Source: Gracilaria vermiculophylla
Lineage: Eukaryota > Rhodophyta > Florideophyceae > Gracilariales > Gracilariaceae
NCBI GenBank assembly: GCA_019155205.2
Contig: JAHNZQ020000016.1
Coordinates: 1,118,992-1,182,991, forward strand
Reading direction: 5' to 3'
DNA: 64,000 nucleotides
The position numbers were made by a program, and so were the translations under genes. The notes beneath the pieces are model-generated. The model searched no databases. It saw only the letters and a program-made list of their open reading frames with translations, and was not told the DNA's origin. Position 1 is the first letter of the stretch. Each line of letters starts with the position of its first letter. Positions 1 to 10,395 of the stretch are shown piece after piece.

Positions 1-44
1 CGAAGATCATGTGAAGAAAAGGGTTTGCGATACTGGCCACATAC

Positions 45-114
45 CGTCATAGCGCTCAGCCTGCTCTGCAAGCTTGGCAATGTACACATGCTTCTCACGC
101 GTCGCAGGGTCCAT
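45..114 (-). CDS. 14-3-3 protein, first coding exon (rest outside window)
   Basis: Read on the minus strand from the ATG at 114, the exon encodes 23 residues containing REKHVYIAKLAEQAERYD, the diagnostic N-terminal helix of 14-3-3 proteins (dimeric phosphoserine/threonine-binding adaptors in cytosol and nucleus). An in-frame TAA lies upstream, so the start is well placed. The exon ends at 45 in phase 1 and is followed by GTATGT (44..39), a good 5' splice site; the expected next residue (Asp or Glu, codon GAx) fits the split codon. Everything after the intron start lies outside the window, so length and isoform cannot be judged. It is divergent from the gene at 1012. Confidence 0.88.
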
Positions 115-1011
115 CGCGGAACGGGCGATCTGGATTAACGCAAAGAGTTAGAGTGGAACAGAAGCACAGCTTCTAGCTCGAGCGGGCACAAGAGCGCGAG
201 GGTTGCGCTGACAGTTATTTGAAGCGACGGAGCGCTTAGGCAGATCCAAAGGATTTGAAGGTGCCGTTACGATGTGCAGCGAGCAAGGGCGATGCCGGGG
301 GTAAGGGGGTGTTGGGGAGACGTAGAGGGGGGTGGTAGAGAAAGTGGCGATTGGGCGCAAAGCAATTTTCCGAGAGGGCGATTGAACACAAGTGGATGTC
401 GAAATGAGGCCGCGGCACCGGGCAGGGGGGCGAGCCGTCGCTACTGCGCAGACCAAAACTGGAAAGAAAGAAAATCGCGAAGCGCCGCGTGAGTGGGGAA
501 GTGATTATTTCATAGCTGTCAGCTAAGTCTTACACTCATGTAATTGGGCGAATCCAGCTCGCTTCGCACACGTCCCCTCTCGTCCGAGATACTACTCCCC
601 GCCATCGCGAGCGCGGCGGCAGCATGAATCACCGGTGTTTTTGAACATAAAACCTCTGACGCCAGTTCCTCCGCAGACCACAGTCTTGCAATACGTCGCA
701 CTGCTCCACGCATCGCCAACATTTCTTCTTGGTGCGTCGAAGGCCCGCTGCGCTCTGTGGCGTATTCGCCGCGCCCTTCCATCCTGGGTTGATCACGACT
801 GCTCTCCACCCCCGAGTCTCGAGTGCGTGTGTCTGCTGTCCGTTCGTCCCGCCAATAGCCTCAGTCCACACACACAGCTGGTCGCCAGGTTTCCAGCACT
901 TTCTGAAACGCACCAAAGCCCTCTACCGGCGCGCTGACACAGTGTCATTCCAGCTGGCTATCCATCTGTAGGAAGCGGCACGTTCTCGATTAGCAACACA
1001 CGAGTCCTTCG
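115..1011. promoter_or_regulatory. Divergent upstream region between 14-3-3 and the 1012 gene
   Basis: About 0.9 kb with no supportable gene. It must hold the 5' UTRs and promoters of two divergently transcribed genes. No clear TATA box was seen. The short open frames on both strands have no family signature. Confidence 0.45.
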
Positions 1012-1782
1012 ATGGTGCCAGCATGCCTTCCACAATTCGATCTCGCATCCATGTCAAGTAACATGATTCCAGCATTTGTTCAGTGTTGTGTGGCACGATT
1101 AGGCGACACGCATCCCTCGAATAGTCGGCTATGTTCCCGAAGGGCAGCCTTGGCATCTTTCCTCAACATGCCGTCACTGCTACTTCTGAACTCATTCCCA
1201 CCACCACTTGCTTCCCCTCCGTCTGACCCCATGGACCCCCATCGAATAGCGGTAGCCCTTCAAATCCACTGCTCACCGTTCATGAAATCACTTTCCTACC
1301 GAGATCCTTCCACCCCGATGCCCCTGCTTTGGAGAGGATCGACTCCTACGCCTGCCGCAAAGTTCATTCAATGCTCCCCCGTTCCTGATCTCTTAGAACA
1401 ACGCACTTACGGTGAGCAGGGCGTTACTTTCTTTAAATACTTGGAGCAATACATGAAGAGCTCCAAGCCCCCTTCTGACCGCGTCCTACCCAGCAAGTCC
1501 CATATTGCGACAGGAAGTCGTTCAGTAGCATCTCAGTGGGGTACTCCTGTCACTGTATGGCCTATCGGCGATTTTAGGTACGCGTTTTGGGAAGAAGGCC
1601 AGCTTATTTACGCTCCGGGTGAAGACATTAATCAAGCATTCTCGAGGGGTAAGCAGCTAGTAATCGGTAAGCAGCTTCGAGAAGCAATCCTAGCAGGCAA
1701 AGAGATTATGTTCGACTCTTCAGCTTTTTTCGAACTTAGAGAGGATATCGCTGGACAAGTCATCGCTAATCTCATGAAATGA
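1012..1782 (+). CDS. Hypothetical protein, possibly plastid/lumen targeted
   Basis: A 256-residue single-exon frame from ATG 1012; I do not recognise the family. Residues about 43-70 read RRAALAS, then a leucine-rich stretch and PPPLASPPSD, which resembles a twin-arginine thylakoid transfer signal after an N-terminal transit region; this is inference from composition only. The mature part (about 75-256) is globular and ends in a charged helical tail (ELREDIAGQVIANLMK). Internal methionines (residue 53, codon at 1168; and codon at 1231) are alternative starts. It converges with the fusion gene at 1853, leaving 70 bp between stop codons. Confidence 0.55.
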   Translation: MVPACLPQFDLASMSSNMIPAFVQCCVARLGDTHPSNSRLCSRRAALASFLNMPSLLLLNSFPPPLASPPSDPMDPHRIAVALQIHCSPFMKSLSYRDPSTPMPLLWRGSTPTPAAKFIQCSPVPDLLEQRTYGEQGVTFFKYLEQYMKSSKPPSDRVLPSKSHIATGSRSVASQWGTPVTVWPIGDFRYAFWEEGQLIYAPGEDINQAFSRGKQLVIGKQLREAILAGKEIMFDSSAFFELREDIAGQVIANLMK

Positions 1783-1852
1783 ACTTCTATCATTTCGAAG
1801 TAACACTAACTACGTTTCGTCATTAAAATAAATCCTTCCCTCCCCCCCATAT

Positions 1853-4014
1853 TTACAAACTAGACAAAGTAGAATCTGGTTCTCTGACTTCACTCTTTGC
1901 CCATTCAGCGTCCATCCATTGGACAATCTCTTTGACAAACGTTTCCGAGACTTCTTCATGCGGGCAATGACTGACAGGGTTAGATACGAGGTGATATTCA
2001 GAGCACAAAAACGAAGACGACAATAAAAACACAAAGTTAGGAAACAGTCATCTAAGCCAACTAGCACTTTGCGGATCAACTTACCCTGCTTGTACCCGGA
2101 CGACTCGTGCGTCAGGGAACTGTCGCTGAATCGTGTCTGCCCGTCCTTTCGCATTATTCAGAGGATCGAGTTCACCCTGGAACACCATCAGCGGACCATC
2201 AAATTTCTTGAGGAGTTGGCTTAGTGAACGCGGAGGAGGCAGCACAAGCCCACTAGCAAGAACACTTGCCGCGCTGTAATCCAACGAATTCCTTCTTATT
2301 TCTTTAAACAATTGTTCATCGGCTGCAGCTGGATTCGCAGGGTACACAAGTTTGAGAGTCTTGTCAATTCGTCCACGCAAACTGTTCAACAGAAAGTATG
2401 CGGCGAACATTCGTGCAAAACTTGAGTTCTTCACCACAGATTGAAACAGCGTTTCTTTCGGCGGACTTGTTGTCTGCTTGGAGTCCAGGTCTTCTAGTTT
2501 TCCCGCTGCATTGATGAGACAAACCCCTTTACAATATGTTTGAAAGGCATCAGCCCCAAATGCACATGCGAAATAGCCTCCTGTTTTACAAAAGACGGAA
2601 AAAGCATGTTAGAACAAGCCGTAGAATCGAATGATTGAGTCATTCACTTACCAATGCTGTTTCCTGCAATGAAAACGGGTTGTTGTACCACTTTTTCAAC
2701 AAAATCCCATATCACACATTCCCAAAAGGCTTGTGTGTATTGCGTAGGTGGCTTCTCGGACCTCCCGAACCCAACCAAGTCAAGGGCGTAAACATGATAA
2801 TGATTCTTCAATTCGCGAATGCTTCTTCCGTAATGTTGAGAGCTTGCGCCGAATCCGTGAATTAAAAGCAAGGGCGGTTTGCCTTGAGAGCTGTGTTCCT
2901 TGCCTTCCTCAACATACCGCACAAGATATCCTTTCCACTTCCAGAACTTGGCCTTGTGGTCGCCGTCAACCGTGTACTGGTGGGAAACGTCTCTCCTTGC
3001 CAACATCGTGGCGAACTCTTTAGCCTCCAAGAGGTCTAAAACTTGCTTTGCACCCTCACGGTAAATAGGTCTCCATAAACGCCCATTTTGTCGTTCATGA
3101 TCATGGACTATTTCGTAGATTCTTTTCGGACACAGTGCTCCTTGTTCGAGAATTTCAGCTATGGAGCGCCCAGGATCGGGGTTTTTGTAGGCGTCAGATG
3201 CTTCTAAAAACGATCTCAACACTTCCTCTCCATATCCATCACGATCCGGGTCCGACGTAATTGCGTTCACATACAGCTGATCTTCCTCGAACCAAGAATC
3301 AAAGTTTTTGCGTTCCTCACTAGCGTCTCGAGCTTCCAATACCTTTTTAGTAACCTCATGCAGTAAACACTCTTTGTGATCGAGTCCAATGTTCTGTTGA
3401 ATTACTCGGTCTTCGGCGATGTCCTCGCTCCTAAAGGTGGTTGGTCTCTTTTTCCACCTCTGAAACTTTGGGTACTCCTCAGGAATATCTTTCAAGAAGT
3501 CAGCAGGGAGCTCACTCCAATCAAGTAAATTTGAGTTCCACGTTCGTATCCGTGCTAAATCGTTGGTTTTATTTGCTACATCGCCTATAATGAGGCTTGC
3601 TTCATGTTCGACGTCCAAATGTACATACACGTTGTCTGCTTGATATTCTCTAATGAAGTCGACGACCCCTTCAGTTTCATTTTCCGCAAATCGTATCACT
3701 AAATGTGATCCTCTTTCAGTGAGCTCTTTTTGCATCCTTTTTGCAGCCTGAAGGGTTCGAAGGCTTGTCTTCGGTGTGCAAACAAGCAGAGGAGCCAAAG
3801 CCTCCGCAGTCTGTGAAGTGGCCGCTTGCAGCCCAGGGTGACGCTCGACTCGCAGGTCACCCTCCCGAAACCATACGACAGAGCGACGGGGTACATCACT
3901 TGAAGCTCCGACAGTATGTGACATGCAAATCGCGGTTTTTGTAGCTTTCTTCGGCAAAGTAAAGCGGCTCAAATTGCCTGGGAAGCTAGACACGAACAAC
4001 ACTTGGGGATTCAT
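1853..4014 (-). CDS. Photolyase N-domain / alpha-beta hydrolase fusion protein (3 exons)
   Basis: Joined exons 4014..2652, 2580..2085 and 1970..1853 give 658 residues in one frame; both introns (71 and 114 bp) start GTAAGT and end CAG. Residues 1-43 look like a plastid transit peptide. From about 45, SVVWFREGDLRVERHP starts a cryptochrome/photolyase alpha-beta domain; near residue 290 DPGRSIAEILEQGALCPKRI resembles the linker into the FAD domain, but the FAD-binding helices are absent. Instead an alpha/beta hydrolase follows: LLLIHGFGASSQHYG (oxyanion region), GNSIGG with nucleophile Ser453, and AGHCPHDE with catalytic His621. Plants have a similar photolyase-domain/hydrolase gene (for example Arabidopsis At4g25290, from memory). 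The substrate is unknown; the flavin light chemistry of photolyases is not expected. Confidence 0.88.
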
Positions 4015-5325
4015 TGTTTCACAACGCAGGCACAGAAAGTTGAAACGATGAACAATTGACTAGTTTGCTTCGCTTCAGCGGATTGTCCCCTCGTGCGTAT
4101 GCGTCGCCGCGAAGAAAATATTATACAAAGCCCACACCTTGGGCGTACGTGACCAATCTGGAACTAAGTTGTGGTTTTCAATCGACGGTCTCCCTTGATT
4201 CCCTCTACACTTCGAAGAGCGTCAAACCCACCCTGCCTGTTTAGCGTCACATCGTAAAGGGAGACCTGTGATGGAAATGCTTTTGGAGCAGTCAGGTAAG
4301 AGCGACAGCCGCCGAAGAGCAATGGACCTCCACAGATTTACCTGTGGTTGGGATGGTTTCTTATGCGGAAGGCAATAAGCAGTTGCAGGTGCCTGTTTGC
4401 TGTTGCAAATATGTATGTGGTCTGCAGAGGCGTTCTCCATTCCTATTTCTTTGAAACCTCAAAATGTTTTGTTCATGAACAGTAGATTAAAGAAACATTT
4501 TCACCCTTGAAATGCTATGTAGCGATTTCCCTATTGCTGCCTCATGCTAGGTTTTAAAATCTATCCCTAATCAGACGGTTTAGTTATAATTCTTGAATTC
4601 TTCTTAACGTATCAAAAATTATATATATATATTCAAATAAAAAACACCCTTTTGATTAACAGAATAAAAAAGTCTGGTTGAATTCTTTTTCCTAAAGAAG
4701 CATTTCCTCTTTTTTATAATTTTGTATTTTGAAATGAATTTTCCTCATTAATTAATGTCTGTATCCACTTGCTAATACTAGACCGCTAACCTCATACGAG
4801 GTCAAAACAAGCAACTTTCCCTTTCATTTTAGTTGTTTAGATCGGATGTTTTCGCCTTTTGAAGGTGAGAAGCAGACACATACTTTAAGACAACCAGAGT
4901 GTTTGATAGAGATGTGCATATCAGAAGTGCGCATAATTTATTACAGGGCTTCAGAAAACTAAAACAGGCTTTATTAATATCAAAAACGCCTTTTAATTCA
5001 AAAACATTGATTTTGACGCGTGTATGGAAGGTTCAACACCTTCAAATAATCATTTGGCAACATTACACCCGGGGGGATAGACACCAGCAGAGCACGAGCC
5101 TTTTCCACCGATTACCGGAAAGTGGTGTGTTGTTCAAGTATACGCTCTTATACATCCATATATGGTTGATAGACTTCTTTCTGTATATGTTATTTTATTT
5201 TGAACACGCTATGTGTACCAAATGATGTCATAACGTAAGCAGTTCCAGCAACTTCCGTTTTTTTTTGTGATCACGAGAGTGGAGAGTAATACATTTAGTT
5301 TCCACTTGTCCCCATCATCACTATC
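4015..5325. other. AT-rich intergenic region, no gene seen
   Basis: Upstream of the fusion gene and beyond the bZIP 3' side. It becomes AT-rich from about 4440, with a short TA run near 4620. Open frames here (for example near 4899-5225) lack codon structure or family signature and are treated as chance. Confidence 0.5.
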
Positions 5326-5489
5326 GTGCGCTCCGCTCAGACCGAAATTCCCCTCCCGTCATACACTCCTCGCCCCGCAATTCCAATTCCATCTTTCGGT
5401 CGCTGCCGCCAAGCTCATGTTCGCACCCAGTTTGTGAGTTCCGAAGCAGCTCTACTTAATTCTCATTGCAGTCGTTGCCCAAGGCTGAG

Positions 5490-5668
5490 GCGACCGTCAC
5501 GACCATCGCGGTCGCCGCGGTCGCCGCGGTCGCCGCGGCCGCCGCGGTTGTCGCAGGCACCGCATTCGCGGCGGTCTCTGGACCGTCACAACCGACGCGG
5601 ACTTCGGGGTCGTCGCGGTCGTCGCGATCGTCGCGGTCGTCGCGGTCGTCGCGTTCGTCGCGGTCGTC
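5490..5668. repeat. GTCGCG-type low-complexity arrays
   Basis: Two imperfect arrays: GTCGCCGCG units at about 5504-5550 and GTCGTCGCG units at about 5607-5667. They create open frames of Ser-Arg, Ala-Val or Thr-Ala repeats in several frames. A GTGAGT at 5434 and TTGCAG ending at 5471 would make a 38-bp intron in front of the array, so a short repeat-coding gene on the plus strand cannot be excluded. The array lies just beyond the 3' end of the bZIP gene. Confidence 0.7.
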
Positions 5669-5801
5669 ATCACCTCAGCATCAGGAATCCGGTACTGTGG
5701 ATTCCGGGACGTTCTTTCACACGCAACTTCAGAAATTATCGTTTCCCTCAAAGCACATATTCGCAACCGTCAAGTTTTTATCGGATACAAATATCTATAG
5801 G

Positions 5802-7577
5802 CTACACTCTTCGTCGAGACCCTCTCTTCTTTTTCTTCCACTCTGCTTCATCCCAAGTCTTAGGTCGCGGCACGTTCAACACGCCATCCTCCCCGTCCAA
5901 ATCTCCGCCTCTCAACTTGGCATTGTGCAGCTCTCGTGAAAGTTTGTGGATCTCCATGTCACGGTCGACAACTTTCCTTTTAAGCTCTTTCATCTGATCA
6001 AGAATCTCCGATTCGTGATCAAGCCTCTCGCGTAACATGCGTAACTGGGTAACTTGCATCTCGGCATTTTCCCGTGAGAGCACATTAACTCGTCTTTCGA
6101 GCTCTTTTATGTAGTGCTTCTTGCGCTCACGGCTTGCAGCAGCACTCTGTCGATTCCGCTCTGCCCGCATGGCCTTCTTCACCTCGACGTCCCCATCCTC
6201 CTCTAAGTCGGACGGTTGACCTGATACCGCCGTTGGTTGTGCCGTCATCGTTCCAGGACCACCCATGCCCGGCGACACACCCGACATGCCGTTGGAGGCA
6301 GCCGAGCTCGCGCTGCCGTTAACCCCAGCGCCTACACCAGCAAGTGCGTCTCCAGCAGGGTGCAATCTGCCGCGGCTTGCTGGTGTCGATGCACTCTCCA
6401 GGGACTGCGACGTTGTGGAAGATACAGATGAAGGTCGCTTCCTGGACAAAGAGCTGTGCAGTACGGTGGACGAGGATGCAGCAGACTGCTTTATGGCAGA
6501 GTTAGTTCTCTTATGACCTGACACGGTTGAACGGAGCGGTTGGGACGGCTGACGTTGCGTCGGCGAAGATGTGATCGCGTGCGACTTCGAAGGTGGCTGC
6601 GACGGCTTGGGCGAACACACAGCTTGAGCGGAAGGAATTCTTTCTTGAATTCGTGTTCCTAGCACTCTGGGTCGGGCGTGGGTATGATGGGGATGGTAGG
6701 TGTTTTCCAAAGAAGGTGCGAGCCTGCGTGGTATTGTAGGTGAAACTGTGATGTTTGCGGCGGCAGCTGCCGCAGCGGCGGCTGCACCTGCCACAGCGGC
6801 TACTTTGGCATTGTTCGGCGTTTGCGAAGGCGAATTGAAGTGTGGAGGGCCTAGTGGAAAGCTAGGGCGCGTTGCAGTTTGTTGCTGAAAGTGGGGGAGG
6901 GAAACCATGGCTTGAGCCTGTCTCAAAACAGCCATGAGAGCTGGGTTCTGTGCAACTAGGGCTGGGTTTGTTAGGTGGGGAGGTATGGTGCATGGCATGG
7001 TCATGGGCGGGGCGGCGGGTTGCACGGGGAAGTTAGGGTTGAGAAGTGGTACAGTAAGCGAGTTAGTGGGATTGGTTCCGAACGGCGTGACAGAAACGGG
7101 CGGAACGGGAGTTTGAATTCGAGCGGGTTTCGGCAGTCTCAGGGACTGAGTGTTGGATTGGGAAGGCGTTTGTGAGTAGTCAATGTCAGGCGTTGGAGAA
7201 GGAATGGGCATGATTGAGTCAATGGAATGGAAGGTGGGTGCGGGTGGTTCGGCATTTGAAGTGCCATTGGTGCGCTCCTGGGCAACAAGTCCAGAGTAGA
7301 CGTGGGGTGTGTTGCACTTGACGTAGTCGAAAAGGTCGGGATTTATGTTGTTGAGCAAGTCTGCTGTGGTCATATCCTCGACGTCAAAAGAAAGCGCGGG
7401 GACGGAAGAGGGGTCAACGGTGGTGGTGGCGGCGGCGGCGGCTGGGACGGAGTTGGCCGGCATGACGAGCGTAGGAGGTGGGTCTGCGGGATTAGCGTTT
7501 ATGGAAAGCTGGTCGGGAAACAAGGGCTGAGTGGCAGATGAGGGCGGCACGGCGGGAGGAAAGTCAAGAGGAAACAT
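5802..7577 (-). CDS. bZIP transcription factor
   Basis: A 591-residue single-exon protein. The bZIP domain is near the C-terminus (about residues 467-540): the basic region contains NRQSAAASR, matching the invariant N-x7-R DNA contact signature (Asn475, Arg483), followed by a leucine-zipper coiled coil (ELERRVNVLSRENAEM onward). The first 450 residues are low-complexity, rich in Pro, Ser, Thr, Asn and Ala, with an alanine run coded by GCN repeats near 6750-6795; such regions act as transactivation segments in this class. It is a nuclear DNA-binding dimer by family; targets are unknown. It starts at ATG 7577 and is divergent from Misato. Confidence 0.93.
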   Translation of the reverse strand: MFPLDFPPAVPPSSATQPLFPDQLSINANPADPPPTLVMPANSVPAAAAATTTVDPSSVPALSFDVEDMTTADLLNNINPDLFDYVKCNTPHVYSGLVAQERTNGTSNAEPPAPTFHSIDSIMPIPSPTPDIDYSQTPSQSNTQSLRLPKPARIQTPVPPVSVTPFGTNPTNSLTVPLLNPNFPVQPAAPPMTMPCTIPPHLTNPALVAQNPALMAVLRQAQAMVSLPHFQQQTATRPSFPLGPPHFNSPSQTPNNAKVAAVAGAAAAAAAAAANITVSPTIPRRLAPSLENTYHPHHTHARPRVLGTRIQERIPSAQAVCSPKPSQPPSKSHAITSSPTQRQPSQPLRSTVSGHKRTNSAIKQSAASSSTVLHSSLSRKRPSSVSSTTSQSLESASTPASRGRLHPAGDALAGVGAGVNGSASSAASNGMSGVSPGMGGPGTMTAQPTAVSGQPSDLEEDGDVEVKKAMRAERNRQSAAASRERKKHYIKELERRVNVLSRENAEMQVTQLRMLRERLDHESEILDQMKELKRKVVDRDMEIHKLSRELHNAKLRGGDLDGEDGVLNVPRPKTWDEAEWKKKKRGSRRRV

Positions 7578-8198
7578 GGCGGCGGAAGGATACGCGAAGG
7601 ACCGGATGGGGGTGGAGCGGGAAGAAGGGGGTGACAGAGCAGAATCGGGGTGGGGGTGATGGGTGGGGAATGGGGTGGGATAGTCGGGGCGGTGAGTGCT
7701 ATGACGGTCGTGATACGCGCGGCGAGGCGGCTGGTAGGCGCCACGTCGACTACGGCGGGCGGAGGCTCCGCTGCGGCCAAGCGCAGCGAGCTTCCACTGC
7801 GCTGCCAGACGCGGTCGTCCAATGGCGCTCGCGCTGATGCTGCGAAAAATCGTGCGCGCTTCGCTCGGGTGCCCAATGGCGATCGCGCAAGCGCCGCTGT
7901 GCGACCTCCGCGCATATGCGCGTCAGTCGCGAGAGCGCCGCTGTCTGTCCTCGACGACTTGTCCATTGCTGCCCACGTGTACATGCTCGGCACAAGTCAA
8001 CCCATGGGATCCTGGCACTTATAAAACCCCCGCTGGAGGGGACTTTCGATCCGCACGCACCGCAGCTGATTTTTGGGCGTTGACCTGCTCTCGTGTCGTG
8101 TTCACCGCGCAACCTCCTCAGCATCAGCTCTCTACACTGTAGACGATTAATTACCATTACCATTTCATAATACTAATTCCCCGCTTTAATTTTTCCCG
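7578..8198. promoter_or_regulatory. Divergent promoter between bZIP and Misato genes, with TATA-like box
   Basis: A TATAAAA sequence at 8020-8026 in the context CACTTATAAAACCC is well placed as a core promoter for rightward transcription toward 8199/8333. The GC-rich half nearer 7578 carries several GGGTGGGG-like and CGATCGCGC-like stretches. No coding sequence is supported. Confidence 0.5.
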
Positions 8199-8336
8199 AT
8201 GCAGTTCGCCAACGCGCCCCAGCCTTCACCGCCCACATCGTCGTTGGGCGGCCCACGACACGCCATGTTTATTCGCCGCCTCGCCATCTGGGAAAAGTGT
8301 CCCAGTCGCGATGAAATCCTTGCTGATGACAAATGA
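8199..8336 (+). CDS. 45-codon upstream ORF overlapping the Misato start (ATGA)
   Basis: ATG 8199 opens 45 codons ending in TGA at 8334-8336, which overlaps the Misato ATG (8333-8335) by an ATGA junction. The peptide starts MQFANAPQPSPP and ends PSRDEILADDK. It lies between the TATA box and the main ORF, so it would be on the same mRNA. It may be a regulatory uORF, a second protein of a dicistronic message, or chance: a frame of this length is not rare. The family is not recognised. Confidence 0.35.
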   Translation: MQFANAPQPSPPTSSLGGPRHAMFIRRLAIWEKCPSRDEILADDK

Positions 8337-9886
8337 CGAAGGAAATCGTCACCATCCAGGTGGGAACGTACGCAAGCTATGTCGGGGCCCACTTTTGGAA
8401 CTTGCAAGATGAGTATCTGGCTACTCCGTCACACCTTCGTGAGCTCTCCCCAAAAGCCCTGTTTCGTGAGATTGCGCCTTCCTCTGCATATTACCGCTCT
8501 GGGCTTCGCTATGCCCCTCGTTTACAAATAATTGACTCCTCCGGTGCATTCGGCGCACTTTCCACACAGGCTGGTATTGTCCTGGCCGATGCCATATCAG
8601 AAAGTGAAATAGCAGCGCCGGCATGGAGTGGTCAAAGACAAACCTATGTCCGAGAACGGATAAAGCCCAGCCCATATGTTCACCACTTGCATGAGGAGGA
8701 AAAAAAGGGAGAAACAGATGCGCAACAACACCATCAAAAGCAATCGCCGGAAGAAAAACACGAGATGATGTTCAACAACATCAGATATTGGTCTGATTTT
8801 CTGAAAGTTCGCCTCCATCCCCGTACTTGCACTAGCCTTGATGGTATCCACCATAATGTCACTAACCTAAATTACTTCGATACTGGCGAGCAACTTGCAT
8901 CCTCTGTCATTGATGATTGGTACGATGAGCTAAGGTTTTTCATAGAAGATTGCGATTCATTCGGTGGTCTCAATGTCATATCGAATGCAGATGACTCTTT
9001 TGCGGGTATCTCATCGGCCTACATAGCACATGCTGTGGACGAGCTGGGCTCTTCCTCCCCTCTTATAACCTTCGGCATCCACAACTCGATGCGCTTTGTC
9101 ACCAAAGCTGGCGCAGAAGCATTTCGATGTGCTTTCGATCCGCCCGTGGAACGTTTATGGTCTCAAAACGAAGCAAGACTTGTCGCACAGTGTCAAGAGT
9201 TTTCCGCGCAGTACGTCCCTCTGTCGTCACAAGTAGTGCGCAGAATGCCATCTTTGAAGGCAAAGAATAATCAATTTCACACTTCTGCTGCCTTGGGACT
9301 TTCTCTGGATGTTGCGTTAACTCCTCTCCGTGTTGCGGATTCTTTAAGTGGAATGTTGAGTCTACTTCGCCCGGCTCCATTTGCATATTTTGGTTGCTTG
9401 CCATGCAACATTCCCAAATCGGCAAAGGCACTGATCTACGGAAAGAATGCTATCCATTCGGAAGGGACTCTTAACTTGTCTGATGCCTGGGAACCCTGTC
9501 TCCGTGAAACACCATCTCAGCTTGAATTTGCGCAACATATGGTTGAAGTTATATCTTCCCGTGGGATATCTGAAGAGCTTCCGATTCATTGTGCAGTTGA
9601 CTTGCCGGTAACTCTTCCGATTCCGTTTCCAAGTATATTCGACCGAGCCCTCCTGGGGCCCCTTAAAGACAAGACTGTGAAAGATCTGATGCATGGTTAT
9701 CAACTAGAGCAAGTCTCTGTTGTTGCCGGTATAGCCACAGTACCTAGAGCCGTTAGTAGAGCGCTACAGGCCTTGGGAGCATCGCTGGAGAACATAAGCT
9801 ATGCCCAACATAAGCATAGAGAAACCGATTTTGACGAAATCAAAGAAGCTTTGCAAAGCCGTTCTGAGGATTATGATAGTCTATGA
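8333..9886 (+). CDS. MSTO1: Misato / DML1 family tubulin-like protein
   Basis: A 517-residue single-exon protein. The N-terminus (EIVTIQVGTYASYVGAHFWN) is the hallmark of Misato/DML1, followed by LSPKALF and ALSTQAGI. The tubulin/FtsZ-like part follows, with YFDTGEQLASSVIDDWYDELRFFIEDCDSFGG containing the family DSFGG block (about residue 215). By family these cytosolic/mitochondrial-surface proteins act in mitochondrial distribution and chaperonin-linked tubulin assembly; CCT2 lies only 3.5 kb downstream, although such closeness need not mean co-function. Residues 120-145 form a Gln/Glu/Lys-rich insertion. The start is supported by a full-length match to the family N-terminus. Confidence 0.93.
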   Translation: MTKEIVTIQVGTYASYVGAHFWNLQDEYLATPSHLRELSPKALFREIAPSSAYYRSGLRYAPRLQIIDSSGAFGALSTQAGIVLADAISESEIAAPAWSGQRQTYVRERIKPSPYVHHLHEEEKKGETDAQQHHQKQSPEEKHEMMFNNIRYWSDFLKVRLHPRTCTSLDGIHHNVTNLNYFDTGEQLASSVIDDWYDELRFFIEDCDSFGGLNVISNADDSFAGISSAYIAHAVDELGSSSPLITFGIHNSMRFVTKAGAEAFRCAFDPPVERLWSQNEARLVAQCQEFSAQYVPLSSQVVRRMPSLKAKNNQFHTSAALGLSLDVALTPLRVADSLSGMLSLLRPAPFAYFGCLPCNIPKSAKALIYGKNAIHSEGTLNLSDAWEPCLRETPSQLEFAQHMVEVISSRGISEELPIHCAVDLPVTLPIPFPSIFDRALLGPLKDKTVKDLMHGYQLEQVSVVAGIATVPRAVSRALQALGASLENISYAQHKHRETDFDEIKEALQSRSEDYDSL

Positions 9887-10395
9887 CAGACGATGCAGAC
9901 TGGCATATTTCAAACCTCATCAGCCCCACTTATATATTCGCATTTTTCACGCAGCAAAATGTCTTGTTCTTCAGAGGTCCAGCCTGTTAATGCTTGCAAC
10001 CGAGAGAGATCTTATGCGAGAGTTTTTATACGTATGACGTGGAGAATTTGAATGTTACAAGCAAAAACTACGTTGCCGACGGCTCGGTGCATAACTGTGG
10101 GAAGTCGAAATCATATCGAGTTGAACAGGTCTCAGAGTTCTTGTGTATCATTGAAATCGAATGTAGATCTACACGAGGCGAAGAACTCTTTCTACTCGAA
10201 AGTACGTCTCAGTGGTACATTTACATCTCGCTCAATATGGAACGAAACCATAATGGAGAATTCGAAGCACATGAACTCCGCAGTGAGCGGGCGTATTCCA
10301 TCTATCGATTCGCGGCCATAGAATAAAACACATGTTTTAGTTGACCATGAGATCTTGTTTGCGCTAGTCTCTTTCACATTGGGGTGTTACTCTCA
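9887..10395. other. Convergent intergenic region (3' UTRs), no gene seen
   Basis: About 0.5 kb between the convergent Misato and two-helix membrane protein genes. It presumably contains both 3' UTRs. No repeat or RNA gene was recognised. Confidence 0.5.

Noticed and set aside
4899..5225. 108-codon plus-strand frame
   Set aside because: AT-rich with no signature or codon structure; chance frame.
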